Of a DNA stretch of 64,000 bases, positions 16,171 through 24,078 are shown piece by piece (position 1 is the first letter of the stretch; every line of letters starts with the position of its first letter). The position numbers and the translations under genes are program-made. The DNA is taken from NCBI RefSeq assembly GCF_023923225.1, contig NZ_CP099489.1, forward strand, positions 3,596,001 to 3,660,000, written 5' to 3'. The DNA comes from Ornithinimicrobium faecis. GTDB taxonomy: Bacteria > Actinomycetota > Actinomycetes > Actinomycetales > Dermatophilaceae. The notes beneath the pieces are model-generated. The model saw only the letters and a program-made list of their open reading frames with translations, made no database searches and was not told the origin of the DNA.

Positions 16171-16944
16171 TTATAACTCGTAGGTGCGCCCCGGCTCGGC
16201 AAGCTCCACCTCACCGGGCCAGACCTGCTCAGCCTGCTCTCGGCATACGGCCGGGTCGTTCCAGGGCGGCAGGTGCGTGAGCATCAACCGCTGCACCCCG
16301 CCGGCGGCGACGGCAGCCTCGGCGGCGCGGCGCCCGGACAGGTGGATCCCCTCGGCCCGGTCCCGCCCGTCGACGAAACCGCTGTCCGCCAGCACCAGGT
16401 CGACGTCGGCCATCAGCGGCAGCAGGGCCGGGCAGGCGTCGGTGTCACCTGTGTAGGCGATGGTGACGGTGCCAACCGAGACGCGATAGCCAAAGGCCTC
16501 GACGGGATGGTTGACGGTGATGGGCACGACCCGAAACGGGCCGATCACGAAGTCACGGCGGTCCTGCACCGTCACGAAACGGAAGACGTCGGAGACATCT
16601 GTGGCGCCCTGCACCCCGTGTGCTCGGGCGATCCGGTCGGCGGTGCCCGCGGGGCCGTGCACAGGCAACTTTCCCGTGACACGCCCCTGCGGGTGGTGCC
16701 GGCGCATCACGTGCAGCCCGGTCAGGTCCAGGCAGTGGTCCGGGTGCAGATGCGAGAGCACGACCGCATCGAGAGCGAGTGGATCCGTGTGCCGTTGCAG
16801 GGCCCCGAGAGCACCGCTGCCCAGGTCGAGGACCAGGCTCCAGGTGCGTCCCTTGTGCTCGGCCTGCAGGAGATAGCACGAGGCGGGGCTGTCCGGCCCG
16901 GCAACGGAGCCGGAGCAGCCGACGACGGTCAGGCGCAGACTCAT
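16171..16944 (-). CDS. MBL-fold metallo-hydrolase (RNase Z-like group)
   Basis: 257 residues. [11 protein letters not shown] is the HxHxDH zinc motif. Later ligands are seen in [24 protein letters not shown] and LTHLPPW. The N-terminus [22 protein letters not shown] is typical of the cyclic phosphodiesterase/RNase Z-like branch found beside murI in actinobacteria. Its ATG overlaps the murI stop (16941-16944). The exact reaction is unknown. A second copy of its last 52 bp lies 690 bp downstream. Confidence 0.88.
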   Translation of the reverse strand: MSLRLTVVGCSGSVAGPDSPASCYLLQAEHKGRTWSLVLDLGSGALGALQRHTDPLALDAVVLSHLHPDHCLDLTGLHVMRRHHPQGRVTGKLPVHGPAGTADRIARAHGVQGATDVSDVFRFVTVQDRRDFVIGPFRVVPITVNHPVEAFGYRVSVGTVTIAYTGDTDACPALLPLMADVDLVLADSGFVDGRDRAEGIHLSGRRAAEAAVAAGGVQRLMLTHLPPWNDPAVCREQAEQVWPGEVELAEPGRTYEL

Positions 16945-17774
16945 GCGCTGCTCACCTCCTCCGCGCGACCCACGAAGGCCCGGCCGACCTGCTCGACCTC
17001 AGGGCCGAGGAACCGGCGTGCCAGGGGCGTGAAGCCGGACGGGTCGCCGGTGGTCAGGAAAGCATGCTCGGCCTCGCCCTGACTCTCGGGCCGTAGCGTG
17101 TCGGAGTCGGTGAGCGTGCGGAACAGCTCTGCCGCAGTCGCCTCTGCCGACGAGACCAGCGTGACGCCGTCGCCCAGGACATATTGCAGGACCGACCACA
17201 GCAGCGGATAGTGCGTGCACCCCAGGATCAGGGTGTCGATCTCGGCCTCGATCAGGGGAGCGAGATATTCGCGCGCGGTCGCCAGCACCTCCGGGCCGCT
17301 GGTGACTCCCGCCTCGACGAACTCCACGAACCGCGGGCACGGCTGGCTGATGACCTGCACGTTGGGCGGGGCTGCGGCGAAGGCGTCCAGATAGGCCCGG
17401 CTCTGGTGCGTGGCCTGCGTGGAGATCACGCCGACGCGTCCGGTGTGCGTGGCTGCCATCGAGCGCCGCACGGCGGGCCGGATCACCTCGATCACCGGCA
17501 CGTCATAACGCTCGCGCGCATCGGCGAGCATGGCCGCCGAGGCGGAGTTGCAGGCGATGACCAGAGCCTTCACGCCGTGGTCGACGAGCCGGTCCAGACA
17601 CTCGAGGGCAAACTCACGCACCTCGGCGATCGGCCGAGGGCCATAGGGCGCTCGAGCGGTGTCGCCGAGATAGAGCACCGACTCGTGCGGCATCTGGTCC
17701 ATGACCGCCCGGGCCACGGTGAGTCCACCGAAACCCGAGTCAAAGACGCCGACCGGAGAATCCTGCACCGGCAA
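16941..17774 (-). CDS. murI: Glutamate racemase
   Basis: 277 residues, normal family length. Makes D-glutamate for peptidoglycan. [26 protein letters not shown], Cys75 in ACNSASA and Cys186 in GCTHYPLL provide the two-cysteine active site. Follows the FAH-family gene on the same strand after only 3 bp, and overlaps the MBL gene start. Cytoplasmic. Confidence 0.97.
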   Translation of the reverse strand: MPVQDSPVGVFDSGFGGLTVARAVMDQMPHESVLYLGDTARAPYGPRPIAEVREFALECLDRLVDHGVKALVIACNSASAAMLADARERYDVPVIEVIRPAVRRSMAATHTGRVGVISTQATHQSRAYLDAFAAAPPNVQVISQPCPRFVEFVEAGVTSGPEVLATAREYLAPLIEAEIDTLILGCTHYPLLWSVLQYVLGDGVTLVSSAEATAAELFRTLTDSDTLRPESQGEAEHAFLTTGDPSGFTPLARRFLGPEVEQVGRAFVGRAEEVSSA

Positions 17775-17777
17775 AGA

Positions 17778-18554
17778 CTATGCCTCCGCGCGGACGAAGG
17801 GGTTGCTCATCGACCCGATGCGCTCGACCTCGACCTCGACGCGCTGCCCGGGCTCGACCAGCCCGACGCCGGCCGGGGTGCCCGTCAGCAGCACGTCACC
17901 GGGCAGCAGGGTGAACGCTGCCGACGCGACCTCGATGAGGCTGCCGATGCCGTGCACCATGTCCGCGGTCGTGCCATCCTGGCGCACCTCGCCATCCACG
18001 CGGCTGATCACGCGCAGGTCGGAGGTGTCCAGCTCGGTCTCGATCCACGGGCCGAGCGGGCAGAAGGTGTCGATGCCCTTGGCGCGCGACCACTGGCTGT
18101 CCGACTGCTGCAGATCGCGGGCGGTCACATCGTTGGCCACGGTGTAGCCGAAGATCACGCTGGCCGCGTCTGCGGCCTTGACGTCCTTGCACAGCCGCCC
18201 GATCACCACGGCCAGCTCCGCCTCGTAGCTGACCTCCTGGGTGATCGGCGGGATGATCACCGGATCCCCCGGGCCGACGACCGAGGTGTTGGGCTTGAAG
18301 AACATCCCGGGCACCTCGGAGACGGAGCCGCCCATCTCCTTGGCGTGATCGACGTAGTTCCGCTGCACCGCAACGATCTTCGACCGCGGGATCACCGGCG
18401 CGAGCAGGCGCACATCCTCGATGTCGTACTTCTCGCCGGTGAGCTCGATCTTGGTGTAGAGCGGGTCGCCGGTGATCGAGACGATCCGCTTGCCCTCCCC
18501 ATCAACCAGGCCGAACTCGGGGTCTTCTCCTGTGGTGAACCTGCAGATGCGCAT
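17778..18554 (-). CDS. Fumarylacetoacetate hydrolase family protein
   Basis: 258 residues. The N-terminal cap (MRICRFTTGEDPEFGLVDGE) is followed by the FAH core: RNYVDHAKEMG, MFFKPNTSVVGPGD, YEAELAVVIG with the metal Glu residues, GYTVANDVTARDLQ and LLTGTPAGVG. Family members include acylpyruvases and ring-fission isomerases. It is not next to the hpa operon, so acylpyruvate or oxaloacetate-type chemistry is equally possible. ATG 18554 has TACCCT exactly 7 nt upstream (18567-18562, minus strand) and no Shine-Dalgarno sequence, so a leaderless start is likely. Confidence 0.88.
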   Translation of the reverse strand: MRICRFTTGEDPEFGLVDGEGKRIVSITGDPLYTKIELTGEKYDIEDVRLLAPVIPRSKIVAVQRNYVDHAKEMGGSVSEVPGMFFKPNTSVVGPGDPVIIPPITQEVSYEAELAVVIGRLCKDVKAADAASVIFGYTVANDVTARDLQQSDSQWSRAKGIDTFCPLGPWIETELDTSDLRVISRVDGEVRQDGTTADMVHGIGSLIEVASAAFTLLPGDVLLTGTPAGVGLVEPGQRVEVEVERIGSMSNPFVRAEA

Positions 18555-18561
18555 GCGGACA

Positions 18562-18567
18562 AGGGTA
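18562..18567 (-). promoter_or_regulatory. -10 box (TACCCT), leaderless
   Basis: Minus-strand TACCCT, 7 nt before ATG 18554 of the FAH-family gene, which is followed by murI and MBL. Confidence 0.5.
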
Positions 18568-18590
18568 TGCCGAGTGCCGGCTCTCCCGGC

Positions 18591-18731
18591 ACCGGCACGA
18601 TCGCGCCGGTTGACTTCGAAACCCCGACGTTGCGAGGCGGCCGTCTGCCCCACCGGCACGATCGTGCCGATTCCGCTGGATAGGCAGGATCATTCGTGCC
18701 AAACTGGGTCGACCGGCACGTTCGTGCCGGT
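18591..18731. promoter_or_regulatory. Array of HipB-type operators
   Basis: Three 20 bp palindromes, ACCGGCACGATCGCGCCGGT (18591-18610), ACCGGCACGATCGTGCCGAT (18652-18671) and ACCGGCACGTTCGTGCCGGT (18712-18731), plus one half site TCGTGCC (18694-18700). Centres are spaced about 60 bp. The last is the best and extends to 12 bp arms. They fill the space between the divergent FAH gene and hipB, as expected for hipBA autoregulation. Confidence 0.75.
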
Positions 18732-18751
18732 CGACGATCAGAGGAGGCCCC

Positions 18752-18955
18752 GTGGAGCACTGGCTCAGCACTGTGGTGGCACAGCGGCGCGCTCTCGGCC
18801 TGCGACAGGCGGACCTGGCGGCCCTGGCTGGCGTCTCCGAACGTTTCGTTCGCGAGCTCGAGTCCGGCAAGACCAGTGTCCGGCTCGACAAGTTGGAACC
18901 TGTCCTGGAAGCTCTCGGGCTGCGCCTGGTCGTCGCGCCTCGGGAGACGCCGTGA
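18752..18955 (+). CDS. hipB: HipB-like antitoxin, Xre-type HTH
   Basis: 67 residues, essentially a single Cro/C1 HTH: LGLRQADLAALAGVSERFVRELESG, then a short C-terminal strand LRLVVAPRETP. GTG 18752 has GAGGAGG about 6 nt upstream. Its stop overlaps the hipA GTG. It should neutralise HipA and repress the operon through the upstream palindromes. Confidence 0.88.
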   Translation: MEHWLSTVVAQRRALGLRQADLAALAGVSERFVRELESGKTSVRLDKLEPVLEALGLRLVVAPRETP

Positions 18956-20187
18956 CTATGGCCAAGGACGGGCGCACCGACCCGCGGGATGTCCGGGTGG
19001 CCCATGTGTTGAAGGACGGCGTGCCAGCGGCCACGCTCGAGCGGGTGGACGGTGGGGTCGCCTTCGCCTACACGGCTGACTATCTTGCTGCCGGGTCGCG
19101 GTCGGTGGCCACCACGCTTCCTCTCACTGACGAGCCGGTGCGCACCGTCGCAGGCGCCGTGCCAGCCTTCTTCGCCAACCTCCTGCCGGAGGGGCGACGG
19201 CTGAGCGCCCTGCGCAGGTCGATCAAGGCCAGCGCGGACGACGAGTTGTCACTGTTGCTGGCTGTCGGCTCAGACCCGGTGGGCGATGTCCAGGTCGTTG
19301 CTGACCCGGACGCCATGGGGGTTGAGGGCGCGGAGGTTGAGGGCGTGGAACCCACCAGCGCCACGGGAGACTTTGCGGACCTCGACTTCGACGACCTCCT
19401 CGCCGCTCATGGCATCGGTGACCCGTCGGCACTGGCAGGGGTGCAGGACAAGGTGTCCGGCCGGATGCTGACGGTCCCGCTCGCCCATGAGGGCAGGGCG
19501 CACCTGCTGAAGTTCGAGGTGCCCGAGTTCCCGCTCGTCGTGACCAACGAGGACCACTTCCTCCGCGCCGCACGCCACCTGCGGCACCCGGTCGTGAGCG
19601 CAGAGGTGGTCCACGACCGGCACGGCCGGGCGGGCCTGCTGGTCACCCGCTTCGACCGGGTCCTTCAGGACGGACAGTTGCGCCGCCTGGCGGTGGAGGA
19701 CGGCGCCCAGGTCCTCGGTGTGCACCCTGCGGACAAATACTCGGTCTCCATGGAGCAGCTGGCCATCGGCCTGGCCGCGGTGTGCCGCTCACGTCCGCTC
19801 GCCCTACAGTCTGTGATCCGACAGGCCCTGCTGGCCTGGCTCACCGGCAACGGCGATCTGCACGCCAAGAACATCTCCACGCTCGGGCGTGAGGACCGCT
19901 CCATCGCCCCGATCTATGACATCCCCTCGACCGTGCCCTATGGCGACTCGACCTTCGCGCTGCCACTGTCCGGACGGCGGAACAACCTGAGCACCAAGGC
20001 GTTTCGTGCCTTCGGCGCCGAGATCGGTCTCCCGGCGGCAGCCGTGGACCGAGCCATCGAGGAGGTGTTGGCAGCAACCGTTGACGTCATCGATGAGATC
20101 GAGGCTGGCGCCATCGGGTGGGACAGCCGGCGTCGCAGGGATCTCACACGCACCCTGCGCCGTCGCCGCCGGGACCTCGAGGCCTGA
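18952..20187 (+). CDS. hipA: HipA-like serine/threonine kinase toxin
   Basis: 411 residues. HipA N-subdomain 1 (ATTLPLTDEPVRTV, PAFFANLLPEGRRL) is followed by the kinase core: SALAGVQDKVSGRM (autophosphorylation loop), LLKFEVPEFP, TNEDHFLRAARHL, LVTRFDR, the catalytic GNGDLHAKNIS and the metal-binding YDIPSTVP. All catalytic motifs look intact. HipA kinases phosphorylate a tRNA synthetase in characterised systems. GTG 18952 overlaps hipB; ATG 18958 is an alternative. A repeat-rich 217 bp gap follows. Confidence 0.92.
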   Translation: MTMAKDGRTDPRDVRVAHVLKDGVPAATLERVDGGVAFAYTADYLAAGSRSVATTLPLTDEPVRTVAGAVPAFFANLLPEGRRLSALRRSIKASADDELSLLLAVGSDPVGDVQVVADPDAMGVEGAEVEGVEPTSATGDFADLDFDDLLAAHGIGDPSALAGVQDKVSGRMLTVPLAHEGRAHLLKFEVPEFPLVVTNEDHFLRAARHLRHPVVSAEVVHDRHGRAGLLVTRFDRVLQDGQLRRLAVEDGAQVLGVHPADKYSVSMEQLAIGLAAVCRSRPLALQSVIRQALLAWLTGNGDLHAKNISTLGREDRSIAPIYDIPSTVPYGDSTFALPLSGRRNNLSTKAFRAFGAEIGLPAAAVDRAIEEVLAATVDVIDEIEAGAIGWDSRRRRDLTRTLRRRRRDLEA

Positions 20188-20222
20188 CTGAGGTTGACAG
20201 AGGTCGCCGCGGCCATCTGCTG

Positions 20223-20306
20223 TGACCGGCCCTCGCGCGCTTCCAGGCGTTGACCAGTCCTCGCGCACGTCAGACTTTGACCGGCCCCCGCGAGCATTCA
20301 GACAGG
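20223..20306. repeat. 27-29 bp degenerate tandem repeat x3
   Basis: Units starting TGACCGGCC, TGACCAGTCC and TGACCGGCCC at 20223, 20251 and 20278, each ending in a TTCCAGGC/GTCAGAC/TTCAGAC-like block. A fourth start (TGACGTC) at 20307 falls in the 94 bp element. Confidence 0.6.
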
Positions 20307-20387
20307 TGACGTCAGTCGCGTCGACGAGCACCAAGCCTCTGACCAGCACGTTTGTTCTCGGGGCATCGACGTCGCCTGTTCTTATGC
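20294..20387. repeat. 94 bp intergenic element with inverted ends, copy A
   Basis: Begins GCATTCAGACAGGTGACGTC and ends GACGTCGCCTGTTCTTATGC; 15 of 20 end positions pair, and T-G pairing adds one. An equally long copy lies at 50684-50777, with CTGACCAGC at the same internal place. Could fold as one long hairpin. No coding potential. Confidence 0.6.
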
Positions 20388-20404
20388 ACGGGTGAGGGGC
20401 GCAC

Positions 20405-21730
20405 GTGACTGACCTCACGCGCCACCAGGCAGAACAGGCCCACGGTGCTGAGAGAATGGACCGCGTGACTGTTTCTTCCCCTCCGCAACGCACCGACGTC
20501 CTCGTCGTGGGTGCCGGACCTGCCGGCTCGGCTGCCGCGGCGTGGGCCGCCCGCGCCGGCCTGGACGTGGTGCTCGCTGATGCGGCGACCTTCCCCCGGG
20601 ACAAGACCTGCGGCGACGGCCTGACCCCCCGCGCGATCGCCGAGCTGGAGCTGCTCGGTCTGCGCGACTGGCTCAGCACCCACCCGCGCAGCCGCGGCCT
20701 GCGGGCGCACGGCTTCGGACAGACCCTGCACCTGGACTGGACGGAGGGCCGCGGGAAGAAGGCCTCAGGCAACCTCCCGGCATACGGCTCGGCAGTGGCC
20801 CGCACCGAGCTGGACGATCACCTGCGCACCGTGGCCCTGAAGTCCGGGGCGCTCGGGATCGACGGAGCCCGCGCGATCAGTGTGCGCCAGGAGTCCGGCC
20901 GGGTGCGGGCGGTGACTTTCAAGGGCGCCGACGGCACCTTTGAGATCGAGTGCGACCGGCTGATCGTGGCCGACGGCGTGCGCTCGCCCGTCGGCAAGAT
21001 GCTGGGTCGGGAGTGGCACCGCGACACCGTGTATGCCGTGGCAGCCCGCGCCTATGTCGATTCCACCCGCAGCGACGACGAGTGGATCAGCTCCCACCTC
21101 GAGCTGCGCGACCGCGACGGCGAGATGGTCTCGGGATATGGCTGGATCTTCCCGCTCGGCGGCGGCCAGGTGAACGTCGGCGTGGGGACCCTGGCGACGG
21201 CCAAGCGACCCGCGGACATCCAGTTGCGCCCCCTGATGCAGTGGTATGCCGAGCAGCGCCAGGCCGACTTTGGAGTCAGCGGCGACCTGCGGATGCCAAC
21301 CTCCGCGCTGCTGCCGATGGGTGGCGCTGTGTCCGGCGTGGCCGGCCCCAACTGGATGATGATCGGTGACGCAGCCGCCTGCGTGAACCCGCTCAACGGC
21401 GAGGGCATCGACTATGGCCTCGAGACCGGGCGGCTCGCGGCGCAGATGCTGACCGACGAGGCCGACTTCTCGACCGCCTGGCCGGCGCTGCTGACCGACC
21501 GCTACGGCGAGGCGTTCTCGATCGCCCGGCGATTGGCCGGGCTGGTCACCGTGCCGTGGGTGCTGCCCAAGCTGGGTCCGATCGGCATGCGCTCGCCGGC
21601 GATGATGCGCCTGGCCCTGCGCTGGATGGGCAACCTGATCACCGAGGAGGACCGCGACGCCGCGGCCCGGCTGTGGCGGCTGGCCGGCAAGGGCTCGCAG
21701 CGTCTGGACGGGCGCCGACCGTTCAGCTGA
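20405..21730 (+). CDS. Geranylgeranyl reductase family flavoprotein (MenJ-like)
   Basis: 441 residues. VLVVGAGPAGSAAAAWAARAG is the dinucleotide-binding motif. FPRDKTCGDGLTPRA and MMIGDAAACVNPLNGEGIDYGLETG are the family's FAD and GD motifs. Related actinobacterial proteins (MenJ) saturate one isoprene unit of menaquinone, a reasonable guess here. GTG 20405 has AGGGG 5 nt upstream; ATG 20456 would give a more usual N-terminus, so the start is uncertain. Transcribed alone. Confidence 0.82.
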   Translation: MTDLTRHQAEQAHGAERMDRVTVSSPPQRTDVLVVGAGPAGSAAAAWAARAGLDVVLADAATFPRDKTCGDGLTPRAIAELELLGLRDWLSTHPRSRGLRAHGFGQTLHLDWTEGRGKKASGNLPAYGSAVARTELDDHLRTVALKSGALGIDGARAISVRQESGRVRAVTFKGADGTFEIECDRLIVADGVRSPVGKMLGREWHRDTVYAVAARAYVDSTRSDDEWISSHLELRDRDGEMVSGYGWIFPLGGGQVNVGVGTLATAKRPADIQLRPLMQWYAEQRQADFGVSGDLRMPTSALLPMGGAVSGVAGPNWMMIGDAAACVNPLNGEGIDYGLETGRLAAQMLTDEADFSTAWPALLTDRYGEAFSIARRLAGLVTVPWVLPKLGPIGMRSPAMMRLALRWMGNLITEEDRDAAARLWRLAGKGSQRLDGRRPFS

Positions 21731-21766
21731 CAAGGTCACCCGCCGCTATCGGCGAATGAGACTCTT

Positions 21767-21809
21767 CGCGAAACTTGGATAAAGACAGCTTCCCACTCCA
21801 GGTTTCGCG
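21767..21809. terminator. Inverted repeat after the MenJ-like gene
   Basis: CGCGAAACTTGGA and TCCAGGTTTCGCG pair over 13 bp with one mismatch, loop 17 nt. It lies 37 bp past the stop and ends 7 bp before the arsR -35 box; it could end transcription or bind a regulator. Confidence 0.45.
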
Positions 21810-21816
21810 CACCTTC

Positions 21817-21848
21817 TTGACAGATTGGTAACTAATAGGTTACTAATA
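21817..21848 (+). promoter_or_regulatory. arsR promoter with tandem operator
   Basis: TTGACA (21817-21822), then the 11 bp direct repeat GGTAACTAATA/GGTTACTAATA (21827-21837, 21838-21848), which also contains GTAAC-6-GTTAC. The second unit holds the -10 (TACTAA), 6 nt before ATG 21853, so the mRNA is probably leaderless and the ArsR protein would block its own promoter. Confidence 0.6.
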
Positions 21849-21852
21849 ATCC

Positions 21853-22224
21853 ATGGACCCGTTCGGAGCGATCGCAGACCCGGTGCGGCGCGCACTGCTG
21901 CAGCGCCTCGGTCGGGGACCAGCTCGCGTCGTGGACCTCACGGCCGAGCACGAGATCAGCCGACCGGCGATCAGTCGGCACCTGCGGGTCCTCGGCGAGG
22001 CGGGCCTGGTGTCCGCCGAGGACGTGGGTCGCGAGCGCCACTATCGGCTGGAGGCTGCGGGCCTGCAGCCAGTGCGGGCCTGGCTTGAGGCTCTTCCAGG
22101 CGCCTCGGGCCCGCGGATCCCCGAGCACGCCCTCGACGGTCTTGACCTTGAGGTGCGCCGCACCGGCCGGGACCGCCGAGCGACAGAGCGAGACACCCAA
22201 CAGACCAAGGAGACCGGATCATGA
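21853..22224 (+). CDS. ArsR family regulator
   Basis: 123 residues. The winged helix starts at once (MDPFGAIADPVRRALLQRLG), with recognition helix ISRPAISRHLRVLGEAGLV and wing GRERHYRLEAAGL. No metal-binding cysteines are present, so it belongs to the large non-metal branch commonly paired with SRPBCC proteins. The ATGA overlap with the next gene shows coexpression. Likely autorepressor at the upstream repeats. Confidence 0.92.
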   Translation: MDPFGAIADPVRRALLQRLGRGPARVVDLTAEHEISRPAISRHLRVLGEAGLVSAEDVGRERHYRLEAAGLQPVRAWLEALPGASGPRIPEHALDGLDLEVRRTGRDRRATERDTQQTKETGS

Positions 22225-22742
22225 GCACCCCGACCAACGGCCACGGCACCAGAGCACTCCACGACGACCAGCCCTTCATCGCCTTCACCCGCACCTTTCG
22301 GGCCCCGATCGAGCACGTGTGGGCGGCGGTGACGGAGTCGGACCGACTCGCCCGCTGGATCGGCAACTGGACTGGCGACCCCGCTGAGGGTGAGGTGCTG
22401 TTCCGCATGCTCTTCGAGGGCGAGGACCACGCCGCGGAGCGCTTCGCCATCACCGACTGCGAGGCACCCAAGCGCCTGCGGATCACCTCCACCATGCCGT
22501 TCGACGGGGAGAACCCCCAGATCTGGAACATCCGGCTCGACCTGTCCCAGGACGCCGACGTCACCACCCTCACCTTCGCGCAGAGCGTCCCCGACCCGGC
22601 GATGGCCGAGGGGGTCGGCCCCGGCTGGCACTACTACCTGGACCGCCTCGTCGTCGCCGAGGACGGCGCCGACCCGGCCACTGTCGTGTGGGACGACTAC
22701 TACCCCGCCCTGGCCGAGCACTACCGCGGCACGTTCGCCTGA
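22221..22742 (+). CDS. SRPBCC / AHSA1-like domain protein
   Basis: 173 residues. Standard AHSA1 pattern: FTRTFRAPIEHVWAAVTESDRLARWIG at the N-terminus, beta strands, and a C-terminal helix GPGWHYYLDRLVVAEDG. These START-like proteins bind hydrophobic ligands; paired with ArsR they probably act in ligand handling or sensing. The ligand is unknown. Confidence 0.88.
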   Translation: MSTPTNGHGTRALHDDQPFIAFTRTFRAPIEHVWAAVTESDRLARWIGNWTGDPAEGEVLFRMLFEGEDHAAERFAITDCEAPKRLRITSTMPFDGENPQIWNIRLDLSQDADVTTLTFAQSVPDPAMAEGVGPGWHYYLDRLVVAEDGADPATVVWDDYYPALAEHYRGTFA

Positions 22743-22756
22743 CCCGCACCACGGCA

Positions 22757-22762
22757 TACGCT
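22757..22762 (+). promoter_or_regulatory. -10 box (TACGCT), leaderless
   Basis: TACGCT lies 7 nt before ATG 22770 of the acyl-CoA dehydrogenase gene; no Shine-Dalgarno sequence is seen. Confidence 0.45.
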
Positions 22763-22769
22763 CGGCATC

Positions 22770-24005
22770 ATGAGCATGCAGCCCAGCCCGATGCCCGAGT
22801 CCGCCCGTGACGTCCCCGACGGCAGCGACCTCGGTCGCGCGCTGGGCACCGACTTCTTCGGCCTCGATGACCTGCTCACCGACACCGAGCGCGCCTTGCG
22901 CGACGGGGTGCGCCGCTGGTGTGACGAGGAGGTCGTGCCGCGCGCGCCCGACTACTGGGAGGCCGCGGAGTTCCCGCGGGACCTGGTGCCGGGGTATGCC
23001 GACACCCGGGTTGCCGGGGCGGCCATCCAGGGCTTCGGTTGCGCGGGCGTGAGCCCGCTGGCCGAGGGGATGATGTGTCTGGAGCTGGCCCGCGGCGACG
23101 GCTCGATCGCCACGCTCAACGCCGTCCACTCCGGCCTGGCGATGGCCTCGGTGCACGAGCTGGGCTCCGCTGAGCAGCGTGAGCGGTGGCTGCCGGCGAT
23201 GGCGCGGGTCGAGCTGCTCGGCGCCGTCGCGCTCACCGAGCCCACGCACGGGTCCGACGTGGTCAGCCTGGAGACCACTGCGCGCCGCGACGGGGACCAC
23301 TGGGTGCTCGACGGCGCCAAGCGCTGGATCGGCAACGGCTCCGTCTGTGACCTGGCGGTCGTCTGGGCGCGCGATGACGCGGGCGACGTCGGCGGTTTCG
23401 TCGTCGAGGCGCCGCAGGAGACGGACGGCTGGGACGCCCAGGTGATCACCGGCAAGATCAGCAATCGCGGTGTGCGGCAGGCACATATCCGCCTCGACGG
23501 CGTGCGGGTGCCGGCCGACAACCGACTGGCGGAGGCGCGGACCTTCGCCGACACCAACCGGGTGCTGATGCGCTCTCGCCAGACCGTCGCGTGGGAGGCG
23601 GTCGGCCACGCGGTCGGCGCCTATGAGGGTGCGCTGACCTATGCGCTGCGCCGTGAGCAGTTCGGTCGCCCGCTGGCCAGGAACCAGCTGATCCAGGACG
23701 GTCTGGCCCGCATGGTCACGCTGATCACCTCGATGCAGCTGATGTGCACCCGGATGTCGCAGTTGCAGGAGCGCGGGGAGTGCACCATCGAGCACGCCGC
23801 CATGGCCAAGCTGCACTGCACCGAGGGTGCTCGCGAGGTCGTCGCCATCGCGCGAGACATGCTGGGCGGCAACGGGATCCTGCTCGACCACCACGTGGGG
23901 CGGCACTTCGCCGACGTTGAGGCGGTCTACACCTACGAGGGCAGCCGGACCGTCCAGTCACTGCTCGTGGGCCGCGCCGTGACCGGGATGAGCGCCTTCG
24001 CCTGA
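22770..24005 (+). CDS. Acyl-CoA dehydrogenase, glutaryl-CoA dehydrogenase-like
   Basis: 411 residues with the three ACAD domains. AVALTEPTHGSDV (FAD/substrate motif), WVLDGAKRWIGNG, RQTVAWEAVGHAVGAYEGAL, REQFGRPLARNQLIQ and the catalytic Glu in TYEGSRTVQ match the glutaryl-CoA dehydrogenase subgroup. Oxidises an acyl-CoA with electrons to ETF; chain length is not certain. Single gene. Confidence 0.9.
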   Translation: MSMQPSPMPESARDVPDGSDLGRALGTDFFGLDDLLTDTERALRDGVRRWCDEEVVPRAPDYWEAAEFPRDLVPGYADTRVAGAAIQGFGCAGVSPLAEGMMCLELARGDGSIATLNAVHSGLAMASVHELGSAEQRERWLPAMARVELLGAVALTEPTHGSDVVSLETTARRDGDHWVLDGAKRWIGNGSVCDLAVVWARDDAGDVGGFVVEAPQETDGWDAQVITGKISNRGVRQAHIRLDGVRVPADNRLAEARTFADTNRVLMRSRQTVAWEAVGHAVGAYEGALTYALRREQFGRPLARNQLIQDGLARMVTLITSMQLMCTRMSQLQERGECTIEHAAMAKLHCTEGAREVVAIARDMLGGNGILLDHHVGRHFADVEAVYTYEGSRTVQSLLVGRAVTGMSAFA

Positions 24006-24064
24006 CGTCACGCCGCAGCCCGCCCCCACGGTGGTGAGGTTCGCGCCCAACGTGCCCGTCGGCA

Positions 24065-24070
24065 TACCCT
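24065..24070 (+). promoter_or_regulatory. -10 box (TACCCT), leaderless
   Basis: TACCCT ends 8 nt before GTG 24079, which supports that start over the in-frame GTG at 24031. Confidence 0.45.
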
Positions 24071-24078
24071 CAGACACC

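Larger units (their letters stand above)
15513..16222. repeat. Segment bounded by 20 bp direct repeats from the MBL gene end
   Basis: GCTCCACCTCACCGGGCCAG occurs at 15513-15532 and 16203-16222, 690 bp apart. The enclosed DNA carries the orphan HTH gene and a 28 bp palindrome, and is somewhat lower in GC (about 64% in the gene by hand count). It looks like an insertion that duplicated, or carried, its target gene's 3' end. Confidence 0.6.
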
